A stretch of 64,000 nucleotides of DNA, from assembly GCA_964444065.1 (NCBI GenBank), contig CAYUFL010000004.1, forward strand, positions 1-64,000, read 5' to 3'. Of the stretch, positions 7,375-14,677 are shown piece after piece. Below the pieces are notes generated by a model. The model was not told where the DNA came from, did no database searches, and saw only the letters and a list, made by a program, of their open reading frames with translations. Made by a program: the position numbers and the translations under genes. The stretch comes from JBGMEA01 sp964444065 (GTDB lineage: Bacteria > Bacillota > Clostridia > Eubacteriales > Anaerofustaceae). Position 1 is the first letter of the stretch; every line of letters begins with the position of its first letter.

Positions 7375-7878
7375 ATGGAGTTTTTGCTTCGTCCGTTTAC
7401 ACTGAGTGACGCGGAAAGCATCTTGAGATATGCAAACAATAAAAAAATCGCAGACAATCTGCGAAACGGATTTCCTTATCCATATACGAGGGAAGATGCG
7501 CTGAATTTCCTGCATGCGTGTCTCGATCGGGACGAAAGCAAAAGTTTTGTCCGCGCAATTGAAGTTGCAGGAGAAGCTGTCGGCAGCATCGGTATCTTCT
7601 GCGGAGACGATGTTTATGCTAAAAGCGCAGAAATCGGGTACTGGCTGGGCGAACCGTTCTGGGGAAAAGGGATCGTCAGCCGAGCCATTGCGCGGATGTG
7701 CGGGCAGGCGTTTGCCCGTTATGACATCATCCGCATTCACGGCGAACCGTATGCTTACAATATCGGATCACGGCGTGCGCTGGAAAAAGCGGACTTTGCA
7801 TTCGAAGGAATCAAGAAAAACAGTGTGTATAAAAACGGGATTATTCATGATTCATGCATGTATGCGTTGCTGAAATAA
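7375..7878 (+). CDS. GNAT acetyltransferase (RimJ/RimL-like)
   Basis: The 167-residue protein has the Acetyltransf_3 pattern: LLRPFTLSDAESILRYANN at the start, EIGYWLGEPFWGKGIVSRAI as the acetyl-CoA loop, and RIHGEPYAYNIGSRRALEKADFAFEG at the end. Relatives acetylate protein N-termini or small molecules. It starts behind AGAGGAAT, 12 bases after the GyrI-like gene. Its last 38 bases overlap the convergent acyltransferase gene on the other strand. Confidence 0.88.
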   Translation: MEFLLRPFTLSDAESILRYANNKKIADNLRNGFPYPYTREDALNFLHACLDRDESKSFVRAIEVAGEAVGSIGIFCGDDVYAKSAEIGYWLGEPFWGKGIVSRAIARMCGQAFARYDIIRIHGEPYAYNIGSRRALEKADFAFEGIKKNSVYKNGIIHDSCMYALLK

Positions 7879-8401
7879 TCATTGTTTCAGTGCGGTTTTG
7901 TATCGTTTCGTTATAAGTGCTTCTTTTTTCCGTTATGGCAAGCAAATGTTCCAGACGCGGGCGATTGTATCGCTGCGCCAAAATGCAGGGCAGATTGATG
8001 AGCGTTGCAAATATAAACAGATACAGTATCCAGATCGGTTTCATCCAGAATCCGAATACCCAAAACGGAATAATCGAAAACAGATGGATCAGTTCCGCCC
8101 GTTTCGTTTCGGAAATAAAACGTTTCAGATACGTTGGATCGGTATGAGCCATATGTTTTTTGCTGAATCCGTTTTTGCGCAGAGACGCGCCGTCCGGGAG
8201 CAAATGTTTCCATTTGTTGATCTGAACGAAATCGCGGTAAAATTGCTCCGACTCGAACGGAAACGGGCTGAAGATGCGCCACCGGTCGATCGCACACTGC
8301 GGGATACATCTCCCTGCTACCGTAGCAAGCAGAATCATAATCGGATAGACAAAGATGACGGATAAGATCGTTTGGTACAGCGGCAAAGACAGCAGTTGCA
8401 T
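7841..8401 (-). CDS. CrtO-family membrane acyltransferase (glycosyl-diaponeurosporenoate acyltransferase type)
   Basis: The 186-residue product has three to four hydrophobic segments and the block NLPCILAQRYNRPRL, a hallmark of the CrtO family named after the enzyme that acylates the staphyloxanthin precursor. No carotenoid gene is in the window, so here the family name is not a function call; many anaerobes carry such orphan members. ATG at 8401 follows GGAGAATGCA. The 3' end overlaps the oppositely oriented GNAT gene by 38 bases. Confidence 0.7.
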   Translation of the reverse strand: MQLLSLPLYQTILSVIFVYPIMILLATVAGRCIPQCAIDRWRIFSPFPFESEQFYRDFVQINKWKHLLPDGASLRKNGFSKKHMAHTDPTYLKRFISETKRAELIHLFSIIPFWVFGFWMKPIWILYLFIFATLINLPCILAQRYNRPRLEHLLAITEKRSTYNETIQNRTETMIISATHTCMNHE

Positions 8402-8491
8402 TGCATTCTCCGAAGTGATATATCTCTTTATTATGCGGAATCGGGTCGCATTTTTCTATCGTGAGCAAGTATTGCGGAGTTAAATTGTCCG

Positions 8492-8525
8492 TAAAAAACA
8501 CGGCAAAAACAGAAGTCTTTGCCGT
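8492..8525 (-). terminator. Intrinsic terminator of the YtxH-like gene
   Basis: Read on the minus strand, ACGGCAAA pairs with TTTGCCGT and a run of T follows (complement of 8493-8498). Confidence 0.75.
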
Positions 8526-8563
8526 ATCATCTTAATTTTCCTATCGGAAGCGGCGGTTGTCCG

Positions 8564-8899
8564 TCACTTCTTTTTTTTCAGTTCTTTATTGATCCTTTTT
8601 TTGACATCGTCGATTTTTTCCGTGCTTTCTTTCAGCAGGTCTTCCGTCAGTGCCTGTGATTTTTTCTTCAGTTCATCGAGTTTGTCTTCACTGTCCGCTA
8701 TGATGCGGTCTATTTTGTTTTTCCCTGTGCGTACCGTATCCGACATCATACCTTTGAGCCCGTCGATGGAATCGCCGATTTCATCTTTGTTGTTCATCAG
8801 CAGGATCGTTGCCGCGATGCCGGCAGCCGCACCGATGATTCCTGCAATCAGGAACAGCGTGCCTGAGTCGCAATTTTTGTACTTCTGATGTGTGATCAT
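8564..8899 (-). CDS. YtxH-like membrane-anchored coiled-coil protein
   Basis: The 111-residue protein has one N-terminal membrane helix (FLIAGIIGAAAGIAATILLM) followed by a charged, lysine-rich helical tail, the organisation of YtxH-domain proteins, which are linked to general stress in Bacillus. No enzymatic motif is visible. The ATG follows AAGGAGCAAACAGT on the minus strand, and the gene stands alone with its own terminator. Confidence 0.7.
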   Translation of the reverse strand: MITHQKYKNCDSGTLFLIAGIIGAAAGIAATILLMNNKDEIGDSIDGLKGMMSDTVRTGKNKIDRIIADSEDKLDELKKKSQALTEDLLKESTEKIDDVKKRINKELKKKK

Positions 8900-9035
8900 A
8901 CTGTTTGCTCCTTAATATTTCGTGTAATGCGTGATTCCCGGATAGAGATTTTCTTATATTGATTATAGTATATGATATACAAGATGTACATCATATATCA
9001 ATAAACTTTATAAAGTCCTTTTCCCTGATATCGAA

Positions 9036-9064
9036 TTGCATTTTTTCGGAATATCCGATATAAT
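9036..9064 (+). promoter_or_regulatory. Promoter upstream of the rsgA leader
   Basis: TTGCAT (9036-9041) and TATAAT (9059-9064) are spaced by 17 bases. Transcription from about 9071 would give a 150-base untranslated leader before rsgA. Confidence 0.7.
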
Positions 9065-9070
9065 CCGAGG

Positions 9071-9221
9071 TGCGGATCAATTCCGCCAATCCGAAACCGA
9101 AAGGGGAAGTGTTTTATGACAAAACGAGAAAGAACGGATCTTGTGAGATTGGCGGAGGGACAATCACACAGTTGATGAGAAGCGCCCTCCGAAGAGATTT
9201 TTTAATTATTTGGAGGTAACA
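9071..9221 (+). promoter_or_regulatory. Structured leader of rsgA with competing helices
   Basis: Three pairings share bases and cannot all form: GCGGA 9072-9076 with TCCGC 9082-9086; TCCGCCAATC 9082-9091 with GATTGGCGGA 9147-9156 (10 perfect pairs); and CGGAGGG 9153-9159 with CCCTCCG 9185-9191, followed six bases later by six T. The middle helix encloses most of a 19-codon ORF. This is the architecture of an attenuator, but I know of no described leader RNA for this gene. Confidence 0.45.
9116..9175 (+). CDS. Possible 19-codon leader peptide upstream of rsgA
   Basis: ATG 9116 follows AAAGGGGAAG with a workable spacing of about 8 bases, and the frame closes with TGA at 9173-9175. The peptide is charged (MTKRERTDLVRLAEG then QSHS) and has no run of one amino acid. 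Its last third overlaps the strand that switches between two helices, so translating it would change leader folding. It may equally be an unused open frame. Confidence 0.3.
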   Translation: MTKRERTDLVRLAEGQSHS

Positions 9222-10298
9222 TTGAAACAAGTATTATTTGATTACGGATTCGGCGAACAGCAAGAAGCCTGCGCCGAAGCATATCCGCATTTATTTCCTG
9301 CAAGAGTGCTTACGCAGCATCGGCAGCGCTATCGTCTGATCGGAGAGCAGGGAGAACTGGATGCACAAGTCAGCGGAAAATTTGCACATACGGCGCAAGA
9401 CAACGCTGCTTTTCCTGCGGTCGGAGACTGGGTGATGATCGATCGTCTCATGGACGAGAGCGGCGATGCGGTGATTCATGCCGTGCTGCCGAGAAAAAGC
9501 TGCTTCGCGCGAAGTGCGGCAGGCAAAACCAAACAAGCCCAGATTATTGCCGCCAATATCGATTATGTTTTTTTGTGCATGTCCGCAAACGAAGATTTCA
9601 GTCTCAGGCGGGCAGAACGCTACCTGAGCGCGGTATGGCAAAGCGGTGCGGCACCGGTGGTGTTGTTGACGAAAACCGATTTGTGCGAGGATCCCGAATC
9701 TTACCTGTACCGTTTGTATTCGGTCTGCGGCTCGGCGGAAGTGATTGCGATCAATGACACACACTCGGACGGGCTTGCAAGGTTGCAGCAGCTGATTCAG
9801 CCGGGTATTACCGTTGCGTTTACCGGCTCGTCGGGTGTGGGCAAGTCTACGCTCATCAATCGACTGCTCGGTCAGAATCGTCAGGATACGAAAGATATCC
9901 GCGCGGACGGCAAAGGGCGGCATACCACGACAAGCCGAGAGACGATCTGTCTGCCGCAAGGCGGCGTATTGATCGACACACCCGGCATGCGCGAGTTCCA
10001 GTTGGACGCGGCTGATCTGTCACAATCATTTGAAGATGTGGAAGCATTGATTTCTGCTTGTAAATTCAGCGACTGCACGCATACGAACGAGCCCGGATGC
10101 GCGGTGCGCGCCGCAATCGAATCGGGCGCGCTGGACGCAAATCGATTGAAGAGTTATCTTAAACTTCAGTCAGAAACGGAATACGACGGGATGGGTGCCA
10201 AACAAAGAGAGCAGGCAAAGATAGAGAAAATGTTCGGCAGCAAAAAAGAAATGAAGCGCTTGACGGATGAAGCAAAAAACAAGAATAAATTCCGATAA
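9222..10298 (+). CDS. rsgA: Ribosome small-subunit GTPase RsgA
   Basis: The 358-residue protein is a circularly permuted GTPase that matures the 30S ribosomal subunit. It has an N-terminal OB fold, then G4 TKTD (150-153), G1 GSSGVGKS (202-209), G3 DTPG (252-255), and the C-terminal zinc site Cys280, Cys285, His287, Cys293. I chose TTG 9222 because GGAGG (9212-9216) precedes it by five bases; the in-frame TTG at 9210 would swallow that ribosome site. It lies behind a 150-base structured leader and ends in a strong bidirectional terminator. Confidence 0.95.
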   Translation: MKQVLFDYGFGEQQEACAEAYPHLFPARVLTQHRQRYRLIGEQGELDAQVSGKFAHTAQDNAAFPAVGDWVMIDRLMDESGDAVIHAVLPRKSCFARSAAGKTKQAQIIAANIDYVFLCMSANEDFSLRRAERYLSAVWQSGAAPVVLLTKTDLCEDPESYLYRLYSVCGSAEVIAINDTHSDGLARLQQLIQPGITVAFTGSSGVGKSTLINRLLGQNRQDTKDIRADGKGRHTTTSRETICLPQGGVLIDTPGMREFQLDAADLSQSFEDVEALISACKFSDCTHTNEPGCAVRAAIESGALDANRLKSYLKLQSETEYDGMGAKQREQAKIEKMFGSKKEMKRLTDEAKNKNKFR

Positions 10299-10304
10299 TA
10301 AAAC

Positions 10305-10336
10305 AAAAAAGGACTTCCGTTTGAAGTCCTTTTTTA
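10305..10336. terminator. Bidirectional terminator between rsgA and cheX
   Basis: AAGGACTT (10309-10316) pairs with AAGTCCTT (10324-10331), with A-run before and T-run after, so it can serve both convergent genes. Confidence 0.9.
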
Positions 10337-10349
10337 TCGTCGATTTTAT

Positions 10350-10820
10350 CTATGCCGTTTTGATTGCCAAATTGCAATGAACGGCTCCGAGCGTTTCCAC
10401 TTCGATCGGAATGCTGTACACTTGTCCTTGCGTGCTGAAGGAAATCTGGTCTCCGATGATCACGGTCGGCGGAGTAATGTCAACATTTAGATTCATCCCG
10501 GAAATGCCGATGCAGGCATTGCCGCTGATCATATTGCCAAGCTCGCTGATTGCGCTGGTAACGATCTCGTTCAGTCCTTCTCCGACTTCCATCCCGCCCA
10601 TCAGTTCTTTTGCTATACTCTGAGCGGTGAGGGTTTCCATGGATATATAAAAGTTTCCCGATATATCCCCCACAAGACCGATGACGACCAGCAGGTCGTG
10701 CACGCGGGTGTCTCCGCTAGCTTTTACGATGTTCAGATGGGAAACAGGACAGCTTGAGACGGACGCAAAAATAGTCTTGATTGCGCTTACGAAATGTTCG
10801 ATGATGGACGTTTCTTTCAT
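10350..10820 (-). CDS. cheX: CheX-like chemotaxis phosphatase
   Basis: The 156-residue protein has the CheC/CheX/FliY active-site pattern SAISELGNMISGNA, with Glu93 and Asn96, and a proline about 20 residues on (DITPP). CheX dephosphorylates CheY-P in bacteria that lack CheZ. The start was moved to ATG 10820, which follows GGAGTGAGCTGC; the upstream in-frame ATG at 10847 has no ribosome site. No other chemotaxis or flagellar gene is in the window, so it may be remote from its pathway or act on another response regulator. Confidence 0.8.
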   Translation of the reverse strand: MKETSIIEHFVSAIKTIFASVSSCPVSHLNIVKASGDTRVHDLLVVIGLVGDISGNFYISMETLTAQSIAKELMGGMEVGEGLNEIVTSAISELGNMISGNACIGISGMNLNVDITPPTVIIGDQISFSTQGQVYSIPIEVETLGAVHCNLAIKTA

Positions 10821-11003
10821 GCAGCTCACTCCTTGTGCGTATTCCATTTTTTTACATTATATATAGTATCGGAGTGTTGTGCGAAATGATGAGGTTTTTT
10901 AGCGAAAATGCTGACGCATCCGTTCGATGCAGCCTTTGCAATACCGAAGGCTGCGGTTCATGCTATAATAGAAATAACTTTTTATGCAAACAGGTGGAAT
11001 GTA

Positions 11004-11879
11004 ATGACGTTCTTATGGATGACAGCCGGTGCGGTTTTCTTTGCAATTGCCGCGGAATTGATCCGCAGCAACACTGCGCTTGGCACGAAACAATACCGTG
11101 TGCAAAACGATAAGATCCCGATTACGTTTGACGGATACCGAATTGTATTGTTGAGCGATCTGCACGGCAAATCGTTCGGACACAATAACGCACGGTTGAT
11201 CGGAAAAGTAATCGAGCAGAATCCGGATCTGATTGTGATGGCGGGTGATATGCTGGATAAGCATCAGGCGGAGTTTGCCTCATTCTTTTCTCTGATCGAT
11301 GCGCTTGTGCCTGTATGTCCGATTGTGTTCGGGTATGGAAATCACGAAGTCCGTCTGAACAAAGAAACATTGTCTTTGATTGAAACAGAGATGCGCAGAC
11401 GAGGGGTGATCATCTGCAACGATACCCGTCAGATTATTGAAAGAGATGGCGAAAACATTCTCTTATACGGGTTGTGTGTACCGCTTTCTTTCTATAAAGG
11501 GATCAATCGGGCTTACGACGCCGCTTCAGTATGTGACGCCGATGCCATCCAAAACAAACTTGGTACAGCCGATACTTCACAGTTCAATATGCTGATTGCG
11601 CACTGTCCGACGCTGTTCGGTGCGTATGCCGAGTGGGGTGCGGATCTTATTTTCAGCGGACATATGCACGGCGGTTTGGTGCGGTTGCCTTTTGTCGGAG
11701 GGGTGCTTTCTCCAGAAATCTCCTTTTTTCCGAAATACGATGCGGGTGTGTTTCTCAGCGGCAGGAGTACCATGATTCTGAGCAGAGGACTTGGCAACGG
11801 CAGATTGAAATTTCGTTTTTGGAATCAGGGCAGTGTGGATATCATTGTACTGAAAAACGGAAAATTCGACGCAAAATAA
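11004..11879 (+). CDS. Membrane-anchored metallophosphoesterase (YkuE-like)
   Basis: The 291-residue protein has one N-terminal membrane helix (about residues 3-20) and a calcineurin-like phosphoesterase domain with all metal blocks: SDLHG (51-55), GDMLD (81-85), GNHE (112-115), His200 in LIAHCP, and GHMHGG (219-224). The arrangement matches the YkuE/YaeI group, phosphatases or lipid-headgroup hydrolases at the membrane face. ATG 11004 follows AGGTGG; the frame is open upstream but the added sequence resembles no domain and covers a TATAAT at 10964-10969. Confidence 0.88.
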   Translation: MTFLWMTAGAVFFAIAAELIRSNTALGTKQYRVQNDKIPITFDGYRIVLLSDLHGKSFGHNNARLIGKVIEQNPDLIVMAGDMLDKHQAEFASFFSLIDALVPVCPIVFGYGNHEVRLNKETLSLIETEMRRRGVIICNDTRQIIERDGENILLYGLCVPLSFYKGINRAYDAASVCDADAIQNKLGTADTSQFNMLIAHCPTLFGAYAEWGADLIFSGHMHGGLVRLPFVGGVLSPEISFFPKYDAGVFLSGRSTMILSRGLGNGRLKFRFWNQGSVDIIVLKNGKFDAK

Positions 11880-11989
11880 AAAAAATAAGACATTATTCAG
11901 TGTATTCGATTACAAAGTGATAAATCATATTAACGTTTTTCTATGTCCTGCCGATATAATAGACAAAGAATCATTTGGGAGGGAAGAGA

Positions 11990-12592
11990 ATGATCAACAA
12001 AGTCACTGCGGGACAAACAGCCGGTTCGGTTTATGCCAATGACGCACAGCAGAAAACGAAGGCTGAAGAACAAAAACAGGCAGTGCGGACAGATACGATT
12101 GAGATCAGCTCCGAAATCAATGTAAAAACCAATCAAGACGGCAAGAAAGTCGAGCAATTGGACATTCAGGCATTGAAAAAGGAAGCGGAAAAATCAACCG
12201 AAAATCTCAGGCGGCTTGTTGAAATGATGCTCGCCAAACAAGGAAAATTTGCCGTTACGAAAGAAGATGCCGTTGACGAAAAAACCGTGGAAGAAGCGAA
12301 AGCGGCAATCGCAGACGATGGAGAATACGGTGTCGATGCAGTCAGCGACCGCATTACACAGTTTGCCATTGCTGCCGCAGGTTGTCCGCCGACAAGACTC
12401 AAAGAAATGCGTGATGCAATCAAGCAGGGTTTTGCGGAAGCCGAAAGAATCGTGGGCGGCTCATTGCCTGCCATATGTTACGAAACATATGACGCGATTA
12501 TGAGCAAGCTTGACAAGTACGAGAAAAGCTTCGAAGAACCGGATACTGCTTCTGATGCGAGCACCGACATAGATACTGACACGGATGCTTGA
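11990..12592 (+). CDS. Protein of unknown function, helical, with acidic Asp/Thr tail
   Basis: The 200-residue protein has a low-complexity charged N-terminus, a middle helical region (QALKKEAEKSTENLRRLVEMM), and a conserved-looking block IKQGFAEAERIVGGSLPAICYETYDAIMSKLDKYE, then a tail rich in Asp, Thr and Ser. The block recalls hypothetical proteins seen in motile Clostridia, judged from memory, but I cannot name a family. No signal peptide or membrane segment is seen. ATG 11990 follows GGGAGGGAAG, and a TATAAT is at 11955-11960. A hairpin at 12671 probably ends the transcript. Confidence 0.6.
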   Translation: MINKVTAGQTAGSVYANDAQQKTKAEEQKQAVRTDTIEISSEINVKTNQDGKKVEQLDIQALKKEAEKSTENLRRLVEMMLAKQGKFAVTKEDAVDEKTVEEAKAAIADDGEYGVDAVSDRITQFAIAAAGCPPTRLKEMRDAIKQGFAEAERIVGGSLPAICYETYDAIMSKLDKYEKSFEEPDTASDASTDIDTDTDA

Positions 12593-12670
12593 CCCAAAAA
12601 ATGCTTTAGCACCGGCGTAATGCCGAACCAGCCAATCAAAAGTAGACAGAAAAAAAGACAAAAGTTATCC

Positions 12671-12705
12671 AAAGCCCCGTGCAGTTCAGAACTGTACGGG
12701 GCTTT
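12671..12705 (+). terminator. Strong hairpin after the unknown 200-residue gene
   Basis: AAAGCCCCGT (12671-12680) pairs with ACGGGGCTTT (12696-12705), with CAGTT/AACTG continuing inside. The T-run is short, so it is a terminator of moderate certainty. Confidence 0.65.
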
Positions 12706-12863
12706 GATAGTTCAGAAAAAAAATGTTCGTGATTGAAATGATTCACTTCACCTAGTCATCCAACACACTTTGGATATCATTTGATTGATGAATGTGAAAG
12801 TCAACGACAATCTTTGTGCATTCATGCATCGTATACGCTCCTTAAGTATATTATGTGTATTTG

Positions 12864-13517
12864 TTATGATAGAAACTTTGTAATTTCCTCAATGTCTTGT
12901 CGGGACAATCGGTTGCGACCCGGCGTATGGATCACACGGTTGATATCCGATATGCTTGACAGGATATATTCGCTGGCTACCGGACTGTTACCATGAAGCA
13001 GAATTGCGTAACCGTCAACCCAGACGCTTATGGCGTAGTAGTCCAAATACTTGGCAAGCACATATACCTGCCGTTTTACCTGCTTGATCGGGTTCTTTAC
13101 CATCTTTGAATATGTGTTGCCGGCATCCGTGGTATGGGACTTTATCCACTCATAATCATCTTCGTTGCCTCTGATCCATCCGTTATAGTTCTTGACTTCG
13201 AATATAAAAACGCCGTATTTGTTTACTACTACATTGTCAAGTTCTGCCGGTTTATCCTCAAAGGAAATCTGAACATTCGTAAACATTCTGTCGTCTTGTC
13301 GGAGCACCGATCGGATGATATCTGCTGCCTGCTGTTCTCCGATGCGACCTACTCTTCTTTCGGGCGTCTCTGATATCCAAGGCAGGCTTGGGTATCGAGG
13401 TTGATTTCGATATTGGGTTTGGCTTGGATCCCGATGTTTCCTTGATGAAACAGATTTGGCAATATTGACTATGATAATAATCAGAATGATGATTCCTGCA
13501 ATCACTATTGCTATCAA
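12864..13517 (-). CDS. NERD-domain protein (nuclease-related), membrane-anchored
   Basis: The 217-residue protein has one strongly hydrophobic N-terminal helix and then a NERD domain. GRIGEQQAADIIRSVL, AELDNVVVNKYGVFIFEVKNYNG and KNPIKQVKRQVYVLAKYL give the expected Glu, Asp and Glu-x-Lys of this PD-(D/E)XK-like fold. NERD proteins are thought to be nucleases or nuclease-derived DNA binders. Translation seems to start at TTG 13517 behind GAGGGGG. The small gene at 13544 precedes it by 26 bases on the same strand. Confidence 0.8.
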   Translation of the reverse strand: MIAIVIAGIIILIIIIVNIAKSVSSRKHRDPSQTQYRNQPRYPSLPWISETPERRVGRIGEQQAADIIRSVLRQDDRMFTNVQISFEDKPAELDNVVVNKYGVFIFEVKNYNGWIRGNEDDYEWIKSHTTDAGNTYSKMVKNPIKQVKRQVYVLAKYLDYYAISVWVDGYAILLHGNSPVASEYILSSISDINRVIHTPGRNRLSRQDIEEITKFLS

Positions 13518-13543
13518 CTCATTACCCCCTCAACGTTGTTAAG

Positions 13544-13762
13544 CTAGTTGAACCCTTTATATTCAAGTTTTTTCTGAATCCAATCCAAAAGACACGTTCT
13601 CTTCCCACAGACACCATAGGTCTTTGCATTTACAAGGTTAGAGGCAAAGGTTTCTTGTGTTAGAAATGGTTTTTGACGAGCTATTCTTATCTCAACTTCT
13701 GTACTGCCCCATCTCGCGCGAATACATGACATTATTTTACTATTCAACTCGCAATTATTCAA
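13544..13762 (-). CDS. Small ORF of unknown function upstream of the NERD gene
   Basis: This 72-codon frame starts at TTG 13762, or at ATG codon 11 (MSCIRARWGS...). It contains three cysteines and the segment GVCGKRTCLLDWIQKKLEYKG. I do not recognise it, and no good ribosome site is seen. The amino-acid mix looks coding, and it is co-directional with the NERD gene 26 bases away. It may be a real partner or the tail of a larger broken gene. Confidence 0.35.
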   Translation of the reverse strand: MNNCELNSKIMSCIRARWGSTEVEIRIARQKPFLTQETFASNLVNAKTYGVCGKRTCLLDWIQKKLEYKGFN

Positions 13763-13844
13763 GAGATGACGTTGCTTGTCAGAAATTGCTTACAAAGTAA
13801 AAGCATCCATTCCTTAACTTGTGCGCTTTTTCTCAGTATATCAA

Positions 13845-13878
13845 AAAAGCAGACATGTCTTTTTTCATGTTTGCTTTT
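13845..13878. terminator. Bidirectional hairpin between the NERD module and the QueG-like gene
   Basis: AAAAGCAGACATG (13845-13857) pairs with CATGTTTGCTTTT (13866-13878), with one G-U pair. A or T runs flank both sides, so either strand could terminate. Confidence 0.65.
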
Positions 13879-14002
13879 CGTTTACCGGTTTAATCATGCC
13901 GATGTTTTCATTTTGCGGTTAATGATCGGTAGGAAGTAAAATCGAAATGTGCTAGAATAAAGTCAAAATTACAGCAAGTGGCTTAGATTTGGGAGGCAGA
14001 CA

Positions 14003-14677
14003 ATGGAAAAGAAGGTAAAAGATATATTTCTCGGGTTGGGCGCCGATGTATGCGGGATAGCGGGAATCGACCGATTCGACAGTGCGCCGTACGGCTTTCA
14101 TCCGCGTGATCTTTATGCCGCGTGCAACAGCGTGATTGTATTTGCGAAACATATGCCGAAGGGTCTCTCTGCCGTCTCGCCGCGGATTATTTATAACAAG
14201 GCGACCGATATGAATTTATTCGAAATGGATCGCATTGCCTATCTCGGCGCGCTTGCAGTGGAAGAACTCGGCTGTGCCGCAGTGCCGCTGCCTTCGGATA
14301 CTCCGTATGAATATTGGGACGAAACACAAAAAGAAGGACGCGGTATAGTATCGATGCGCCATGCCGCTCTGCTTGCAGGTATCGGCAGCATGGGAAAGAA
14401 TACACTGATCCTGAACGAACGATACGGCAACCGCATCAATATCGGCGCCGTATTGACTGATCTGCGTTTGGAATCCGATCCGCTTGCGCAAGAGCTGTGT
14501 CTCGAAGGGTGCCGAAAATGTCTCGACAGCTGCCCGACGGGTGCGCTCAACGGCACGACTGTCAATCAACAGCGATGCAGAGCGTTCACGTACACGACAA
14601 ATGCACGCGGTTTTTCGGTTTGCAACTGCAACACGTGCCGTATGATCTGTCCCGTGGGAGGAGGCTCTGATCTGTGA
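14003..14677 (+). CDS. QueG-like double [4Fe-4S] reductase, short form
   Basis: The 224-residue protein shares the Fe-S part of epoxyqueuosine reductase QueG and reductive-dehalogenase relatives. It has RHAALLAGIGSMGKNTLILNERYGNRINIGAVLTDL, then one cluster with Cys166, 170, 173, 177 and a second with Cys192 or 207, 209, 212, 216. It lacks the C-terminal repeats of full QueG (usually over 300 residues), so tRNA modification should not be assumed. ATG 14003 follows GGGAGG. Its stop overlaps the GTG start of the following ATPase gene. A paralogue is at 44261. Confidence 0.75.
   Translation: MEKKVKDIFLGLGADVCGIAGIDRFDSAPYGFHPRDLYAACNSVIVFAKHMPKGLSAVSPRIIYNKATDMNLFEMDRIAYLGALAVEELGCAAVPLPSDTPYEYWDETQKEGRGIVSMRHAALLAGIGSMGKNTLILNERYGNRINIGAVLTDLRLESDPLAQELCLEGCRKCLDSCPTGALNGTTVNQQRCRAFTYTTNARGFSVCNCNTCRMICPVGGGSDL

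Noticed and set aside
10908..11003. 32-codon upstream extension of the metallophosphoesterase
   Set aside because: It spans a TATAAT and a hairpin and has no ribosome site; ATG 11004 has one.
14003..14677. Annotation as epoxyqueuosine reductase QueG
   Set aside because: Too short, and there are no queuosine genes nearby; kept as QueG-like.
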